64,000 bases of DNA from Zobellella maritima (GCF_003075035.1 NZ_QCZE01000001.1:1860759-1924758); one strand, 5' to 3'. Shown: positions 1-9,486, numbered from the stretch's first letter. Notes: a model not told the origin generated them from the letters alone. Numbers and translations are program-made.

Positions 1-584
1 ATACGGTCGCCGATACATTCCTTCACCGCGATCGGGCGGAAGCCTTCGGCCATGGCATCACAGATGGTGGTACGCACGCAGGCCGAGGCTGTCACCCCGG
101 TCACCAGCACTGTGTCTACCCCGGCGGCACGCAGGAAGCCGGCCAGGTAGGTGCCCTGGAACGAGCTGGCGTGCTTCTTGATAAGTACCTGCTCACCCTC
201 GATAGGGGCGATACGGGAGTCGATGGCCCACAGCTCTTCGTTATCCTGGGCGCAAAAATCCACCGGGATCTTGTTGTGCCATAGACCCATGTCGGTATTG
301 GGGTTGCTGCGGTCGGTCACTTGGTAACAGGTGGTCACATGTACCACCGGCAGATCATTGGCACGGAAGGCTTCCAGCAGGCGCTGCATGCCGGGGATGA
401 TTTCATCGTCAACCTTGTCGCAGGTAAAGGGGTTGCCGGGACGGGTCCAGGCATTGGCCAGATCGACGCTGATCAGTGCCGGCTTCTTGCCGAAACCGAC
501 CCGGCGCTGAAAGCCGTTGTTCTGGTACAGGGTGGTGGCTTCGTCGAAGGCCTGGTTCAACATGCTCATCAAATCTTTTGACAT
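1..584 (-). CDS. N-carbamoylsarcosine amidohydrolase, copy 1 (3' end cut by window edge)
   Basis: Isochorismatase-like cysteine hydrolase that would cleave N-carbamoylsarcosine to sarcosine, CO2 and ammonia in the cytoplasm. It carries the family triad: Asp41 in SVDLANAW, Lys136/137 in VLIKKHASSF and Cys169 in VTASACVRTT, and it resembles the Arthrobacter enzyme along its length (DLANAWT-PG-PF, NDMGLW-like segment). Start chosen at the ATG behind GGAGA (reverse strand). About 35 C-terminal residues lie outside the window. Bases 1 to about 505 are identical to copy 2 at 8903 onwards, while the first codons and the leader resemble copy 3, so the gene is a mosaic. It is divergent from a LysR gene. 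Its downstream operon partners are not visible. Confidence 0.88.
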   Translation of the reverse strand, partial: MSKDLMSMLNQAFDEATTLYQNNGFQRRVGFGKKPALISVDLANAWTRPGNPFTCDKVDDEIIPGMQRLLEAFRANDLPVVHVTTCYQVTDRSNPNTDMGLWHNKIPVDFCAQDNEELWAIDSRIAPIEGEQVLIKKHASSFQGTYLAGFLRAAGVDTVLVTGVTASACVRTTICDAMAEGFRPIAVKECIGDR

Positions 585-689
585 TATCATTCTCCAGCGG
601 TTGCTTGATATCGGGAATTGGACAGACAAACTCGCTCATTCCTGTGCCCTTTGTCTGCCGACAACGCCTACCTTAAGCAACCAAACTAA

Positions 690-724
690 TAACGTCTAAT
701 TCATATTTATAAGAAATTAATAAC
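690..724. promoter_or_regulatory. Conserved 35-bp operator-like block upstream of copy 1
   Basis: This block recurs at 13517-13551 (32 of 35 bases the same) and, more diverged, at 9595-9629, always 103-109 bp upstream of an N-carbamoylsarcosine amidohydrolase start. It contains a 23-bp interrupted dyad (697-719) with arms TAATT/AATTA. Location between this gene and a divergent LysR gene suggests a LysR-type or other activator site. Inference only. Confidence 0.6.
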
Positions 725-862
725 CTAGAATACAACAATAAATACTGGTTATACTACTACCGTACCTCTCGGCATAAATCACACCTCCCCTCTTTACAGC
801 CCCTGCCATAGCATTTATTGTTTATTTCTTACTATTTACAATGGATTGATGCACTAGTGAGC

Positions 863-1762
863 ATGAATTTAAGATTCGATCTGCGCCACGTCAGGGCCTT
901 CATCGCGGTGGCCGAGTCGTTACATTTCAAGAAAGCGGCCGATAGCCTGTTTATCACCCAGCCGGCACTGAGTCGTCTGATCAAGGGATTGGAAGAGGCA
1001 ATCGGGGTGGAACTACTCTCGAGAACGACCCGCCAGGTCACCCTGACCGAAGCCGGTAGGCTGTTCCTGGCTGAATGTCAGGATGCTTTCAGGCTCTTCG
1101 AGCGAGGAGTCCACCTCGCCCAGTGCGCATCCCAAGGGGATATTGGCCATATTTCCGTGGCCTACAATGACTTTTCCATCAATGGCGTATTGCCCGAGAT
1201 CCTGGAACAGTTCAAGGAAAAACACCCTAATATTTCTATTGAACTCAGCCATATGCCATCCCATGAGCAGCACAAGGCGCTGCAGGATTGTCGTATTGAT
1301 GTGGGCTTCTTGATTGGTCCACTCAACCTGCCTGGCATTGAAACACATTCATCGGCGGTAGAAAGACTGGTTGTTATCTTGCCCACCAGACACCCGCTTT
1401 CCCATAAAAAAAGTCTCAGAATGGAAGAATTAAAAGATGAAAAGTTTATCCTGGGGGCAGAAAGCAGCTGGAAGGAATTCAGAACCTCCTTTTTTAGGAG
1501 CTGTCAGAAGGCTGGATTTACGCCGAATATAGTGCAGGAAGCCAGCACCAGCACAGGAATATTCGGCCTGGTCGCAGCCAATATGGGCATCTCCATCTAC
1601 TCAGAGTGCGTTAAAAAATTCAAACGGGAAGATATCCATATCATTCCCCTTACAGGAGATGAAAATCAGATAGAAACAGTTGCTGCATGGAACTCATCTT
1701 ATATCAGCCCCAGCTTTGCCCACTTTATTAAGCACCTGCAGGAAGAACAGCTTATTGTATAG
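863..1762 (+). CDS. LysR-family transcriptional regulator
   Basis: Protein of 299 residues with the family layout: N-terminal winged helix-turn-helix at about residues 5-65 (LHFKKAADSLFITQPALSRLI, then LLSRTTRQVTLTEAG), followed by a two-lobed effector domain. An ATG 45 bases upstream is possible, but the start at 863 gives the usual short N-terminus before LRHVRAFIAV. It is transcribed away from the copy 1 amidohydrolase gene, and the 35-bp block repeated before all three amidohydrolase copies lies between them. It is therefore the best candidate regulator of the creatinine/N-methylhydantoin genes here; the effector could be N-carbamoylsarcosine or sarcosine (inference). Base composition is somewhat more AT-rich than the enzymes. 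Confidence 0.85.
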   Translation: MNLRFDLRHVRAFIAVAESLHFKKAADSLFITQPALSRLIKGLEEAIGVELLSRTTRQVTLTEAGRLFLAECQDAFRLFERGVHLAQCASQGDIGHISVAYNDFSINGVLPEILEQFKEKHPNISIELSHMPSHEQHKALQDCRIDVGFLIGPLNLPGIETHSSAVERLVVILPTRHPLSHKKSLRMEELKDEKFILGAESSWKEFRTSFFRSCQKAGFTPNIVQEASTSTGIFGLVAANMGISIYSECVKKFKREDIHIIPLTGDENQIETVAAWNSSYISPSFAHFIKHLQEEQLIV

Positions 1763-1770
1763 CGCGGACA

Positions 1771-1787
1771 CGGGCCAATCCGGCCCG
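1771..1787. terminator. Hairpin between convergent genes
   Basis: CGGGCC-AATCC-GGCCCG, a 6-bp perfect stem in the 36 bases between the convergent LysR and fabB-like genes. There is no strong T run on either side, so it is a weak terminator candidate. Confidence 0.4.
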
Positions 1788-1798
1788 CACCTTCAATG

Positions 1799-3010
1799 TT
1801 ACGCCAAACGAGAAAAGATCAAACAGGCATTGGCACCACCAAACCCGAAGCTGTTCGACATTACACAGTTCACATCCTCATCATACCGGGTGGTCGTGAT
1901 AATCGGCTCATCAGCAAGCGACTCATCCATATTTTCAATATGGTGGGACGCGGCCAAAAACCCTTCTTTGATCATCATCAGGGAATAAATCGCTTCATGC
2001 ACACCGGCAGCCCCCAACGCATGGCCGCTCAACGCCTTGGTGGAACTAAACGGCGGCAGATATCCACAAAAAGCGTCCCTCGCGGCTTCAATTTCTACCA
2101 GATCCCCCGCCTGAGTGCTGGTGCCGTGCGTATTAAGATAATCCACCGGGTAAGGACTGGTTTCCAGTGCCATCCGCATGGCCCGGAAGGCCCCCTCTCC
2201 CGAAGGAGACACCATATCCTGACCATCGGACGAAGTGCCATATCCGATGATTTCACCATAGATACGAGCACCACGTTTCAGCGCATGTTCCAGCTCTTCC
2301 AGAACCAATACTCCGGCGCCACCACTGATTACAAAGCCATCCCGATCCCTGTCATAGGGGCGACTCGCCCGGGTAGGGTTATCATTGTAGCCGGTTGAAA
2401 ATGCCCCCATGGCATCGAACATGCAGCTCTGGCTAACATCTTCCGCTTCGGCTCCGCCGGCAAAAATCACATCCTGTTTGCCGAACTGGATCTGCTCGTA
2501 GGCATGACCGATACAATGGGCACTGGTTGCACAGGCTGAAGAAATAGAATAGTTCAGCCCCTTGATATTGAAAAAGCTGGAGATACAAGCGGCCACTGTG
2601 CTGGTCATGGTTCTGGGTACCCGGTAGGGGCCGACCTTCTTCACGCCACCGCTGGCCAGCAGCCGGTTCGCTTCCACTATATCTTTGCTGGATCCGCCCC
2701 CCGACCCGAGCACGCAGCCGGTGCGAGGATGAGATACATGCTCGTCGGTCAGAGCCGCATCACGGATAGCGTCCTGCATCGCCAGGTAGGCATAGGCAGA
2801 AGCATCGCCCATAAAGCGCCGGTGTTTACGGTTAATCTGCTCGAAGTCAGCCTGAAGCATGCCCGAGACATGACAGCGCAAGCCTGCTTCCCGGTAAGCC
2901 GGGTTGATATCTATGCCGGAATACCCGTTTTTTAATGAGGTTGTCACATCGTCCAGTGTATTGCCAAGACTCGAAATGACACCTATCCCTGTAACAACAA
3001 CACGACGCAT
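1799..3010 (-). CDS. 3-oxoacyl-ACP synthase I (FabB-like)
   Basis: Protein of 403 residues, the length of FabB (406 in E. coli), alignable throughout. The KAS I triad is present: Cys160 in [12 protein letters not shown], His295 in NTHGTST and His330 in SGHALGAAG; Lys325 and the final [10 protein letters not shown] motif are also there. It should condense malonyl-ACP with acyl-ACP in fatty acid elongation. It stands alone, without fabA, acpP or a modular partner, 245 bp downstream of the hydantoin permease on the same strand. It is either a second fabB copy or a KAS for a special acyl product. Function in the pathway is not evident from context. Confidence 0.85.
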   Translation of the reverse strand: MRRVVVTGIGVISSLGNTLDDVTTSLKNGYSGIDINPAYREAGLRCHVSGMLQADFEQINRKHRRFMGDASAYAYLAMQDAIRDAALTDEHVSHPRTGCVLGSGGGSSKDIVEANRLLASGGVKKVGPYRVPRTMTSTVAACISSFFNIKGLNYSISSACATSAHCIGHAYEQIQFGKQDVIFAGGAEAEDVSQSCMFDAMGAFSTGYNDNPTRASRPYDRDRDGFVISGGAGVLVLEELEHALKRGARIYGEIIGYGTSSDGQDMVSPSGEGAFRAMRMALETSPYPVDYLNTHGTSTQAGDLVEIEAARDAFCGYLPPFSSTKALSGHALGAAGVHEAIYSLMMIKEGFLAASHHIENMDESLADEPIITTTRYDEDVNCVMSNSFGFGGANACLIFSRLA

Positions 3011-3255
3011 ATTGGTAACCTCTGGTTTAAAAGCAGCTTATTAACGTCAATAAAATCATTAATATCGTTTTACCCAATTACCCTATCACATCTAAAAATT
3101 TCAATTAATTGAATATAAACATCAATCTAAACCGGTAAGGCAATAATAAAAAACCCGATGAACAGGCTGAGCCCATCCACCAGGTAAAACGCAGAAAATA
3201 CATTGGTAGCAGTTGATATAGATTTCTGCTTACGCCGCGCTGTTATTCGCCATCA

Positions 3256-4746
3256 TTAATCATGATCTGTTTGGGCACGACTGAACGAACCTGAGCTGGA
3301 GTCATAATTCCAACTTATTGCCGCACTTGTGGCCAGATAATCGTCTTCATTTTCTACATCTAATTCCTTTTGCGGATATCGCTTCATTACCCAGCCTTTC
3401 ATTAGGATGAAATAAATGCCCATACCGAATACCAGCCCGACCACGAAGGCCCACTCACCGGAGTAAAAAGCCAATCCCCCCGCCGATAGCCAGGCAATCA
3501 GACCTGCCGGATTAACACCTTTAAAATAATAGAACTGACCGCTAGTGGAATAGAGTTCGGGGACATTCAGCCGGCGCTTACGGATCAGGAAGTAATCGGC
3601 GATCATGATGCCACCGATGGCCGACAGAAAAGATCCATATGAAAATAAAAATGCGAACAGATTATCGAGGATCGCCCAGGGCATGGACAAGGTACCCACC
3701 ACACCCGCGATAAAGACCGCCATCGGATACTTGATATAGGGTGCACCGGCATTGACAAAGGCCAGCGAAGCAGGGATCAGGTTGGCGGCATTGTTGGTCG
3801 ACCACTGGGCCAGGATCACCAGCACCAGCAACACCACCAGCCGTACCCCTTCACTTTGTCCCTGAATAACGGTGATCGGGTTCCAGTCGCCGGCGGCAAT
3901 AAAGGAAACGGCACCGATCAGCGCGATCCAGGCCTGGGTCATGGGCAGGGCCACCAACTGTGCCAGGAAGATATTCCGGTTTCTGGCAATAAAGCTCTTC
4001 GCCCCGGCCTGAGTTTTTACAAAACGGGTGATGTTGGGAATATCGATGGCCAGGGTCGACCAGAAGGCCACATTGGCCAGAAACAGGGTGAGGATGGAGA
4101 CATCCATGGTGCCGACAAAGGTCCAGATATTCACGCCCTTGGTCTGGGCCAGCACGTCCAGGGTGAAATACATCCATACCGAAATCGCCAGTATCGCCGG
4201 TGCCGCTATGGCAGCCAAACGCTCCACCGACTTGATGCCCAGCGAGGTATTGGCAATCTGCACCAGGGCGAATACCAGATACCAGATGGGCCAGTTCGAA
4301 AACCCGGTCAGGTACTCTATGATGCCGTTCAGGGCCAGGGCACCCAGGTAGGTCTGGATGCCGAACCAGACCGCCGCGATCAGCCCCCGGAAAATAGAGG
4401 GAATATGGGTGCCATATACGCCGAAAGGCGCCCTTAAATAGACAGAAAACGACAACCCATGCTCGGTGCCGATATCGGCAGTCAGGGTCATCAGCAGGGC
4501 CAGGATCACATTGGCAATCAATATGGTGGCGATCACCTGAAATAACGGCAGCCCGGTGACGCCGTTGGCACCCAGCTGGAAGGTGGCGATAATCACCGCG
4601 ATACCTACCCAGATCCAGACAAAGCCCCAGGCGGTGATCGGCCTTTGTTGCAGGTTGACCGGAAGAATAGATTCCTCCAGCAGGTGATTGGCTTTCCGAC
4701 CCGCTGTGCTAGGCGTTGTATCCGCCAGCTGTTCATTAACACTCAT
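3256..4746 (-). CDS. NCS1-family permease (nucleobase/hydantoin/creatinine-type symporter)
   Basis: Integral membrane protein of 496 residues with about 12 hydrophobic segments starting near residue 38, typical of nucleobase:cation symporter-1 (CodB, Mhp1, allantoin permease). N-terminal LLEESILPVNLQQRPITAWGFVWIWVG and the DIPNITRFVKTQ segment fit the family. It is the last gene of the amidohydrolase-hyuA-hyuB operon, so N-methylhydantoin, hydantoin or creatinine is the likely cargo (inference from context; CodB-like cytosine transport cannot be excluded). A stem-loop followed by a T-rich run lies between hyuB and this gene and may lower its expression. Confidence 0.85.
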   Translation of the reverse strand: MSVNEQLADTTPSTAGRKANHLLEESILPVNLQQRPITAWGFVWIWVGIAVIIATFQLGANGVTGLPLFQVIATILIANVILALLMTLTADIGTEHGLSFSVYLRAPFGVYGTHIPSIFRGLIAAVWFGIQTYLGALALNGIIEYLTGFSNWPIWYLVFALVQIANTSLGIKSVERLAAIAAPAILAISVWMYFTLDVLAQTKGVNIWTFVGTMDVSILTLFLANVAFWSTLAIDIPNITRFVKTQAGAKSFIARNRNIFLAQLVALPMTQAWIALIGAVSFIAAGDWNPITVIQGQSEGVRLVVLLVLVILAQWSTNNAANLIPASLAFVNAGAPYIKYPMAVFIAGVVGTLSMPWAILDNLFAFLFSYGSFLSAIGGIMIADYFLIRKRRLNVPELYSTSGQFYYFKGVNPAGLIAWLSAGGLAFYSGEWAFVVGLVFGMGIYFILMKGWVMKRYPQKELDVENEDDYLATSAAISWNYDSSSGSFSRAQTDHD

Positions 4747-4769
4747 AATACCGTCCTTAGTATAAAGCT

Positions 4770-4800
4770 AAGAAAATGGGGCGGATAAGCCCGCCCCATT
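4770..4800 (-). terminator. Intra-operon hairpin with T tract between hyuB and permease
   Basis: On the minus strand AATGGGGCGG pairs with CCGCCCCATT around a 6-base loop and is followed by TTTCTT. It is terminator-like but lies inside the operon, so partial termination or mRNA stabilisation is likely. Confidence 0.6.
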
Positions 4801-4829
4801 GACACACGAATACCTGACCAACACCGATG

Positions 4830-6602
4830 TTATTCGGCGGCAGTGCTGCTCAGGATTTCCCGTCGATTGAGGGTGGCCACCACATCGACCTCCAGTTGCT
4901 CATCCAGCACCACCCCGTAGATCTCGAAGGCATGATCCAGGGTGCAGAAGTCGTCCAACACGTCTTCCCGGACCTGTGCTGCCGGCCGCTCCAGGGGGTT
5001 GCCATAGCCCCCACCACAGGGTGAGTAATAAGCCATCACATCACCGGCCCGGGTGGCATGGCCGGAAAACTTGGACGGCATCTGGGTCACCTGCTCTGGG
5101 CTGGCGTAGTTGTAGATTTCGGTTTTACCGACCACACCGTCTTTGCCGCCGAAGATGCCCCAGGGCACATCGTAGTGGCGCTCACTCTCATGGGTGATAA
5201 AGCCGGGAGTCAGTACCCGCTGGGATTTGACCACCCCGATGCCGCCCCGGTATTTGCCGGCCCCGGGCATCACATCATCACGCAGCTCGTAACGGTCGCA
5301 GATCATCGGCAAATGCATGCCCAGATCTTCAATCGGGTTATTGCGGGTATTGGCCATCAGGTTATCGATACAATCGGGACCATCGGACTGGGGTCGGCCG
5401 CCGTAGGCACCCTCGTTCACCTCCAGGAACACCCAGTAATCGCCGTCGTCCTTCATGCCCGAATAGGAGGCAAAGGAAATCGAGGCCGAGCTGCCGGCAA
5501 TCACCTTCTCCGGCAGCACCGGGGTCAACGCCTTAATGATCAGATCGATCATCCGGTTGCACTGGGTAAAGCGGGCCTCGGCCGCCGCCGGAAAAATCGG
5601 ATTGAAGATGGAGCCTTCCGGCGCTACCACCTTGATCGGCCGGAAAGAACCTTCGTTCGAGGGCACAGGCGTGTCTATGGTGTGGCTATCCAGCAGCAGC
5701 TTGCGGAAGGCGGCGTAGGCAGCCACCTTGCAGGAGCCTTCGAATGGCACATTATAGGCAGTGGGGGTCTGCGGTGCCGAGCCGGTCAGATCCACAGTAA
5801 TGTTGTCATCTTCTACCTTGACGGTGACCACTATCGGCAGCCGTTGTTCCCGGTTACGGCCGTCATCGTCGAGGAAACCTTCGGCTCTGTACTCGCCGTT
5901 GGGTACTTCTCTGATCTTCTGCCGGAGTATGCTCTCGGAATAATCGATCAGCTGATCCACCGCACTGAAGGTCATGTCCCTGCCGTAGCGGGCCAACAGC
6001 TCCTTGAAGCGCTTGACCCCGAGCTGGGCGGAGGCCACCTGGGCTTCGATATCGCGGATCAGCTGGGTCGAAGCCCGGCTGTTGAAGGTGATCATCTGCG
6101 CCAGGGCTTCGTTGCGGACACCCTTTTCATAGAGCTTGACCCCCGCCAGCAGCATGCCTTCGGCATAGACATCACCCACATCGATAATCAGCCCGGGGGT
6201 GGCGGCGCCGATGTCGATATGGTGGGCGGTATTGCCGGAAAAGCCCACCAGCTCGCCTTCGTAGAAGATGGGAATGATCACCGCCAGATCCGGCGAATGA
6301 CTGGAGCCATAATAGGGGTGGTTATGAATAACCACATCCCCTTCGTGCCATTCCCCGCCCTGCAGGGTCTGCTCTATTCCCCTCAGATAGGCGGGAATGG
6401 AGCCGATATGCATGGGGGTGGATTCAGACTCGCAGATGGTCTGAAAATTGGTATCAAACAGCCCTGCTCCCAGATCCTGGGATTCGCGGATGATGGAAGA
6501 AAAGGACATGCGATAGAGAATGTGGCCCATCTCTTCCGCAATGGTTTTCAGGGCGCCATTGATCACCTGCAGCGTAATGGGATCTACCTGTGTCTGGTTC
6601 AT
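4830..6602 (-). CDS. hyuB: N-methylhydantoinase / hydantoinase B subunit
   Basis: Protein of 590 residues, the HyuB/HydB family length (Hydantoinase_B domain along nearly the full chain). Visible family segments are DPITLQVINGAL at the start, GDVVIHNHPYYGSSHSPDLAVI near residue 90, FSGNTAHHIDIGA, and the C-terminal PGAGKYRGGIGV. With HyuA it forms the ATP-dependent 5-oxoprolinase-like ring opener, probably N-methylhydantoin to N-carbamoylsarcosine. An in-frame ATG exists 63 bases upstream, inside the hyuA 3' end, but GAGAGG with a 9-base spacer favours the start at 6602. The gene begins 13 bp after the hyuA stop. Confidence 0.9.
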   Translation of the reverse strand: MNQTQVDPITLQVINGALKTIAEEMGHILYRMSFSSIIRESQDLGAGLFDTNFQTICESESTPMHIGSIPAYLRGIEQTLQGGEWHEGDVVIHNHPYYGSSHSPDLAVIIPIFYEGELVGFSGNTAHHIDIGAATPGLIIDVGDVYAEGMLLAGVKLYEKGVRNEALAQMITFNSRASTQLIRDIEAQVASAQLGVKRFKELLARYGRDMTFSAVDQLIDYSESILRQKIREVPNGEYRAEGFLDDDGRNREQRLPIVVTVKVEDDNITVDLTGSAPQTPTAYNVPFEGSCKVAAYAAFRKLLLDSHTIDTPVPSNEGSFRPIKVVAPEGSIFNPIFPAAAEARFTQCNRMIDLIIKALTPVLPEKVIAGSSASISFASYSGMKDDGDYWVFLEVNEGAYGGRPQSDGPDCIDNLMANTRNNPIEDLGMHLPMICDRYELRDDVMPGAGKYRGGIGVVKSQRVLTPGFITHESERHYDVPWGIFGGKDGVVGKTEIYNYASPEQVTQMPSKFSGHATRAGDVMAYYSPCGGGYGNPLERPAAQVREDVLDDFCTLDHAFEIYGVVLDEQLEVDVVATLNRREILSSTAAE

Positions 6603-6615
6603 ATCAATCATCCTC

Positions 6616-8709
6616 TCACTGATCCTTGGAAATAAAGAGATTGCCGTACTTCGAGATCCTGGCATTCCAGCCCGGAGGCACCAGGGAGGTAGAGTCGTGC
6701 TGCATCAGCAATGCCGGTCCCGGTACCCGCTGCCCGGCCTTCAGGGCCTTGCGGTTATAGCGCGGGGTCATGCATTCCTGACCGTCATCAAACACGGTCG
6801 GCCGCTCGTACATGAAGGCCTTGGCCAGATCATCGGCACCGGCCTCCTCGGACAGCGGCCAGTCCAGCTTGCTCGATTCGGCATTGCCGATCACCCTCAG
6901 GGTTACCAGCTCCACCACCGCATCCTTGAAACAGTAGCCATAATCGGTTTCGTGAGACTGATGGAAGTTATCGATAACGGCCTGCAGGCTGTCGCGCGTC
7001 ACTTCCCCTGCAGGAATGGTCGCCCTCAGCTCAAATCCCTGACCGTAGTAGCGGCATTCCGCCAGCCGGGTCAGTACCATGTCCTGCGGCTCGACGCCGT
7101 CATCCCGCAGTTTCTGCCGGATTTCCTCTTCCAGCAGCCCCAGGTAGTCACGCAGGCGGGACAGACTCTGTTCAGAGATAGTGTCCAGATCGCACAACAG
7201 CGAACGGGTGGCTTCGTATTGCAGGTTGGTGGTCAGCAGCCCGGCCGCCGCGGTAATACCCGGCGCAGGGGGTACAAATACCGCCTTGGCATTGACCTCG
7301 TCGGCCAGTGCCGGCCCATGGACCGGACCCGCGCCCCCGAACGGCATCAGCACGAAGTCGCGCGGATCCACGCCCCGGGCGACGGAGTTGGAACGAATAG
7401 CCAGGGCCATGTTGTTATTAACGATTTTCAGTATACCCAGAGCCGCATCTTTCACGCTCAGCCCCAGGGGATCGGCGATTTTTTCCTTGATCGCCTTGGC
7501 CGACAACGAAGGATCCAGGTTCAGATCGCCGCCCAGCATCTGGTCCGGATCGAGCCGGCCCAGCACGATATTGGCATCGGTTACCGCCGGCTCGGTGCCG
7601 CCCCTGTTATAGCAGGCCGGTCCGGGATTGGAGCCCGCCGAGCGGGGGCCAACCTGAAAGCCGCCGGCCTCATCCACATAGGCGATGGAACCGCCGCCCG
7701 CACCTATGGTGATCAGGTCGATCATCGGCACCATCACCGGATAGCCAGCCACATAGGAGTCCCTTGGATTCATGATCTTGATCTGACCATCGGACAGGGT
7801 GGAAATATCCGCCGAAGTACCGCCGATATCGACGGTGATAATATTCTGCTCGCCATCGAGCTGGGCAAAGTGGTGGCCGCCGATCACCCCGCCCGCCGGG
7901 CCCGACATCAGGATATTGACCGGCCGCTCGCAGCAGCTTTCCACCGTGGCCACGCCGCCGTTGGACTGCATGATCCGCAGGTCGGCGGTAATGCCATGCT
8001 CGCGCAACTGGCTGGACAGGTGAGTCAGGTAGTGAGAGGTGCTGGGTCCTACATAGGCATTCATGGCGGTGGTGGAGAAACGCTCGTACTCGCGCATCAC
8101 ATCGACCACTTCACTGGAGCAGCACACAAAGGCGCCCGGCATCATTTCCTGGACGATGTCCTTGGCTTTCTGCTCATGCTCACGGTTCAGGAAGGAATAG
8201 AGGAAACCGATAATCACCGCCTGTACGCCGCGAGACTTGAGGGTGGCAACCGCCTCCCTGACTTCCTGCTCATCGAGGGGGACTTCAATTTCGCCGTGGG
8301 GGGGAAGGATACGTTCGTTGATGGCAATTCGGTTGCGGCGCTTGACCAGGGGATCGGATTGCCAGGGGACATCGAAATGCAACGAGAAGTTATGGGGACG
8401 CTTGTGTCTGCCGATATGCAATATATCCCTGAACCCCTTGGTGGTCAGCATACCCACCTCGGCTCCGTTTTTCTCGATGGAGATATTGGTTGCCACTGTG
8501 GTGCCGTGCACTATCAAATCTATTTCGTTTTTGTCCAGACCCGCTTTTTCACATATTTCCAGGATACCGCGCATCACCGCGATGGACTGATCCTCTGTGG
8601 TACTGGGTACCTTGTGCTCGAATATTCCCTTTCCTATCGAATCTTTTGCCGTTGTTTCGAGTATTAAGTCGGTATTGGTACCGCCCACATCTACGCCAAT
8701 ACGTGCCAT
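6616..8709 (-). CDS. hyuA: N-methylhydantoinase / hydantoinase A subunit (ATP-binding)
   Basis: Protein of 697 residues with Hydant_A_N, Hydantoinase_A and C-terminal domains in the usual order. The N-terminal ASKHA phosphate loop is IGVDVGGTNTD (residues 4-13); VHGTTVATN near residue 68, GFRDILHIGR and the central TVDIGGTSADIS with GAGGGSIAYVD are family hallmarks. It couples ATP hydrolysis to hydantoin ring opening with HyuB. Start chosen at the ATG behind AAGGAG, 42 bases inside the longest frame. Its neighbours, N-carbamoylsarcosine amidohydrolase upstream and an NCS1 permease downstream, point to N-methylhydantoin as substrate; acetophenone or acetone carboxylase-type roles are less likely. 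Confidence 0.9.
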   Translation of the reverse strand: MARIGVDVGGTNTDLILETTAKDSIGKGIFEHKVPSTTEDQSIAVMRGILEICEKAGLDKNEIDLIVHGTTVATNISIEKNGAEVGMLTTKGFRDILHIGRHKRPHNFSLHFDVPWQSDPLVKRRNRIAINERILPPHGEIEVPLDEQEVREAVATLKSRGVQAVIIGFLYSFLNREHEQKAKDIVQEMMPGAFVCCSSEVVDVMREYERFSTTAMNAYVGPSTSHYLTHLSSQLREHGITADLRIMQSNGGVATVESCCERPVNILMSGPAGGVIGGHHFAQLDGEQNIITVDIGGTSADISTLSDGQIKIMNPRDSYVAGYPVMVPMIDLITIGAGGGSIAYVDEAGGFQVGPRSAGSNPGPACYNRGGTEPAVTDANIVLGRLDPDQMLGGDLNLDPSLSAKAIKEKIADPLGLSVKDAALGILKIVNNNMALAIRSNSVARGVDPRDFVLMPFGGAGPVHGPALADEVNAKAVFVPPAPGITAAAGLLTTNLQYEATRSLLCDLDTISEQSLSRLRDYLGLLEEEIRQKLRDDGVEPQDMVLTRLAECRYYGQGFELRATIPAGEVTRDSLQAVIDNFHQSHETDYGYCFKDAVVELVTLRVIGNAESSKLDWPLSEEAGADDLAKAFMYERPTVFDDGQECMTPRYNRKALKAGQRVPGPALLMQHDSTSLVPPGWNARISKYGNLFISKDQ

Positions 8710-8793
8710 GCAGTTCTCCTTCCATCCATTAGAGGAGTCGGTGAAAGGCATCTGATTGTTGCCCCGCCTTTCACCGAGCTGTTTATGATTTCA

Positions 8794-9486
8794 TTATTTT
8801 TGCTGACCCAGCTTGTTCAGATATTCCACACAGGTGTCCACCGACTCCACATCGCCGAACTTGGCGTCGATATCAAACAGGTTCCAGGCCACGGCACCCG
8901 GAATACGGTCGCCGATACATTCCTTCACCGCGATCGGGCGGAAGCCTTCGGCCATGGCATCACAGATGGTGGTACGCACGCAGGCCGAGGCTGTCACCCC
9001 GGTCACCAGCACTGTGTCTACCCCGGCGGCACGCAGGAAGCCGGCCAGGTAGGTGCCCTGGAACGAGCTGGCGTGCTTCTTGATAAGTACCTGCTCACCC
9101 TCGATAGGGGCGATACGGGAGTCGATGGCCCACAGCTCTTCGTTATCCTGGGCGCAAAAATCCACCGGGATCTTGTTGTGCCATAGACCCATGTCGGTAT
9201 TGGGGTTGCTGCGGTCGGTCACTTGGTAACAGGTGGTCACATGTACCACCGGCAGATCATTGGCACGGAAGGCTTCCAGCAGGCGCTGCATGCCGGGGAT
9301 GATTTCATCGTCAACCTTGTCGCAGGTAAAGGGGTTGCCGGGACGGGTCCAGGCATTGGCCAGATCGACGCTGATCAGTGCCGGCTTCTTGCCGAAACCG
9401 ACCCGGCGCTGAAAGCCATTGTTTTGATACAGGGTGGTGGCTTCATCGAAGGCCTGGTTCAGCATGCTCATTAAATCCTGGGACAT
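8794..9486 (-). CDS. N-carbamoylsarcosine amidohydrolase, copy 2
   Basis: Complete 230-residue isochorismatase-like hydrolase with Asp41, Lys136/137 and Cys169 as catalytic triad, and a C-terminal IPGAVAWNLFDIDAKFGDVES segment matching the Arthrobacter N-carbamoylsarcosine amidase. It converts N-carbamoylsarcosine to sarcosine. It is the first gene of an operon followed by hyuA (84 bp), hyuB and the NCS1 permease, so enzyme order runs from last to first step. Its sequence from 8903 to about 9407 is identical to copy 1; copy 3 is diverged mostly at silent positions. Transcription should start within 9487-9630, near the conserved 35-bp block. Confidence 0.93.
   Translation of the reverse strand: MSQDLMSMLNQAFDEATTLYQNNGFQRRVGFGKKPALISVDLANAWTRPGNPFTCDKVDDEIIPGMQRLLEAFRANDLPVVHVTTCYQVTDRSNPNTDMGLWHNKIPVDFCAQDNEELWAIDSRIAPIEGEQVLIKKHASSFQGTYLAGFLRAAGVDTVLVTGVTASACVRTTICDAMAEGFRPIAVKECIGDRIPGAVAWNLFDIDAKFGDVESVDTCVEYLNKLGQQK

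Noticed and set aside
3041-3066. TAACGTC-containing stretch before the fabB-like gene as a fourth copy of the 35-bp operator
   Set aside because: Only the first seven or eight bases agree; the dyad is absent.
5058-6635. 525-codon plus-strand open frame opposite hyuB
   Set aside because: Shadow frame; hyuB is fully explained on the other strand.
6520-8667. 715-codon plus-strand open frame opposite hyuA
   Set aside because: Mirror of the hyuA frame; low-complexity composition and no ribosome-binding site.
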